DNA of 5,997 nucleotides. Source: JAMCRM01 sp041685075 (GTDB lineage Bacteria > Acidobacteriota > Terriglobia > Bryobacterales > Bryobacteraceae). The position numbers and the translations under genes are program-made. Positions 5,651-5,997 of the stretch are shown piece after piece (position 1 is the first letter of the stretch; every line of letters begins with the position of its first letter). The notes under the pieces are model-generated. The model was not told the DNA's origin and did not search any database. It saw nothing but the letters and a program-made list of their open reading frames with translations. The DNA lies in assembly GCA_041685075.1 (NCBI GenBank), contig JAWLGN010000323.1, forward strand, positions 1 through 5,997. Direction: 5' to 3'.

Positions 5651-5997
5651 GTGAGTCAACCATCGAGCATACCCAGACGGAACTTCTTCCGGGCGGCTGC
5701 AGTCGGCGGGCTGCTCGGCTTCACTGAACGCCAGGCCCGGGCCGCGCAGCAGGCGGAGCGGGCCACACGCGGCCTGCCCTCGCCCAAGATCCGCGACGTG
5801 CAGGTGATCGTCACCGCCCCGGCCGGCCTGCGGCTCACGGTGGTGAAAGTGATCACCGACCAGGACGGCCTCTACGGCTACGGCTGCGGCACGTATACGC
5901 AGCGCGCCGAACTGGTGAACGCCGCGGTGGAGCGCTACCTCCGCCCCTTCCTCGCGGGCAAGCCCGCCGACCGCATCGACGATATCTGGCAGGCCTG
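5651..5997 (+). CDS. Tat-exported mandelate racemase/RspA-like enolase-superfamily protein (3' end missing)
   Basis: The first 115 codons are present; the gene runs off the window. It starts at GTG 5651 with GAGG (5641-5644) 6 nt upstream. Residues 9-14 (RRNFFR), followed by AAAVGGLLGF, form a twin-arginine signal; cleavage is likely after ARA near residue 31. From residue ~46 the sequence reads as the N-terminal capping domain of the enolase superfamily: KIRDVQVIVTAP, VVKVITDQDGLYGYGCGTYT, then VERYLRPFLAGKPADRIDDIW. The last stretch resembles the RspA/mannonate-dehydratase branch. Such enzymes abstract a proton alpha to a carboxylate in sugar acids, using Mg2+. The metal ligands and catalytic base lie in the barrel domain beyond the window, so activity and substrate cannot be judged. 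Folded export by Tat would place it outside the cytoplasm, a pattern I recall as common in Acidobacteriota and Planctomycetes relatives of this family. Confidence 0.85.
   Translation, partial: MSQPSSIPRRNFFRAAAVGGLLGFTERQARAAQQAERATRGLPSPKIRDVQVIVTAPAGLRLTVVKVITDQDGLYGYGCGTYTQRAELVNAAVERYLRPFLAGKPADRIDDIWQA

Overview
The window is GC-rich bacterial chromosomal DNA, about two-thirds G+C by eye. It carries parts or all of seven protein genes and no RNA genes, mobile elements or CRISPR. Several things suggest an Acidobacteriota genome of the Solibacter/Bryobacter kind: a Tat-exported enolase-superfamily protein, a DUF4097-type beta-repeat lipoprotein, an exported TPR-thioredoxin, and a yebC-ruvC pair followed by small exported proteins. 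This placement is inferred from gene style and is not proven. It could be a metagenome contig.

Layout. Positions 1-1248 (+) hold the 3' part of a SAM-dependent methyltransferase with a zinc-ribbon segment and an extra C-terminal beta domain. Positions 1307-2248 (+) encode a lipoprotein built from 'TSNG' repeats. The next four genes are on the minus strand and look like one operon, read from right to left. yebC (5384-4635) comes first and ruvC (4616-4137) follows after 18 nt. A short exported protein of unknown function (4140-3505) is interrupted by an in-frame amber codon. An exported TPR-thioredoxin (3508-2258) comes last. The last three are joined by ATGA stop/start overlaps. A 266-nt divergent intergenic region (5385-5650) carries a good sigma70-like promoter for yebC. 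The start of a Tat-signal mandelate racemase/RspA-like protein begins at 5651 (+) and runs off the window.

How the genes relate. yebC (translation-associated factor) and ruvC (Holliday-junction resolvase) are housekeeping genes that commonly sit together. The two downstream genes encode predicted exported proteins and appear translationally coupled to ruvC, so their expression is probably tied to it. The 3' ends of the lipoprotein gene and the thioredoxin gene face each other across only 9 nt.

Most notable point. The third gene of the operon reads as one continuous protein except for a UAG codon at 3936-3934. UAG also ends yebC and the DUF4097 gene at natural C-termini, so general reassignment is unlikely. 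A nonsense mutation or a one-base sequence error is the simplest explanation. I see no convincing new biological system here. Two DNA-level structures stand out above chance: a perfect 18-bp palindrome inside ruvC and a 13-bp bulged hairpin inside yebC.
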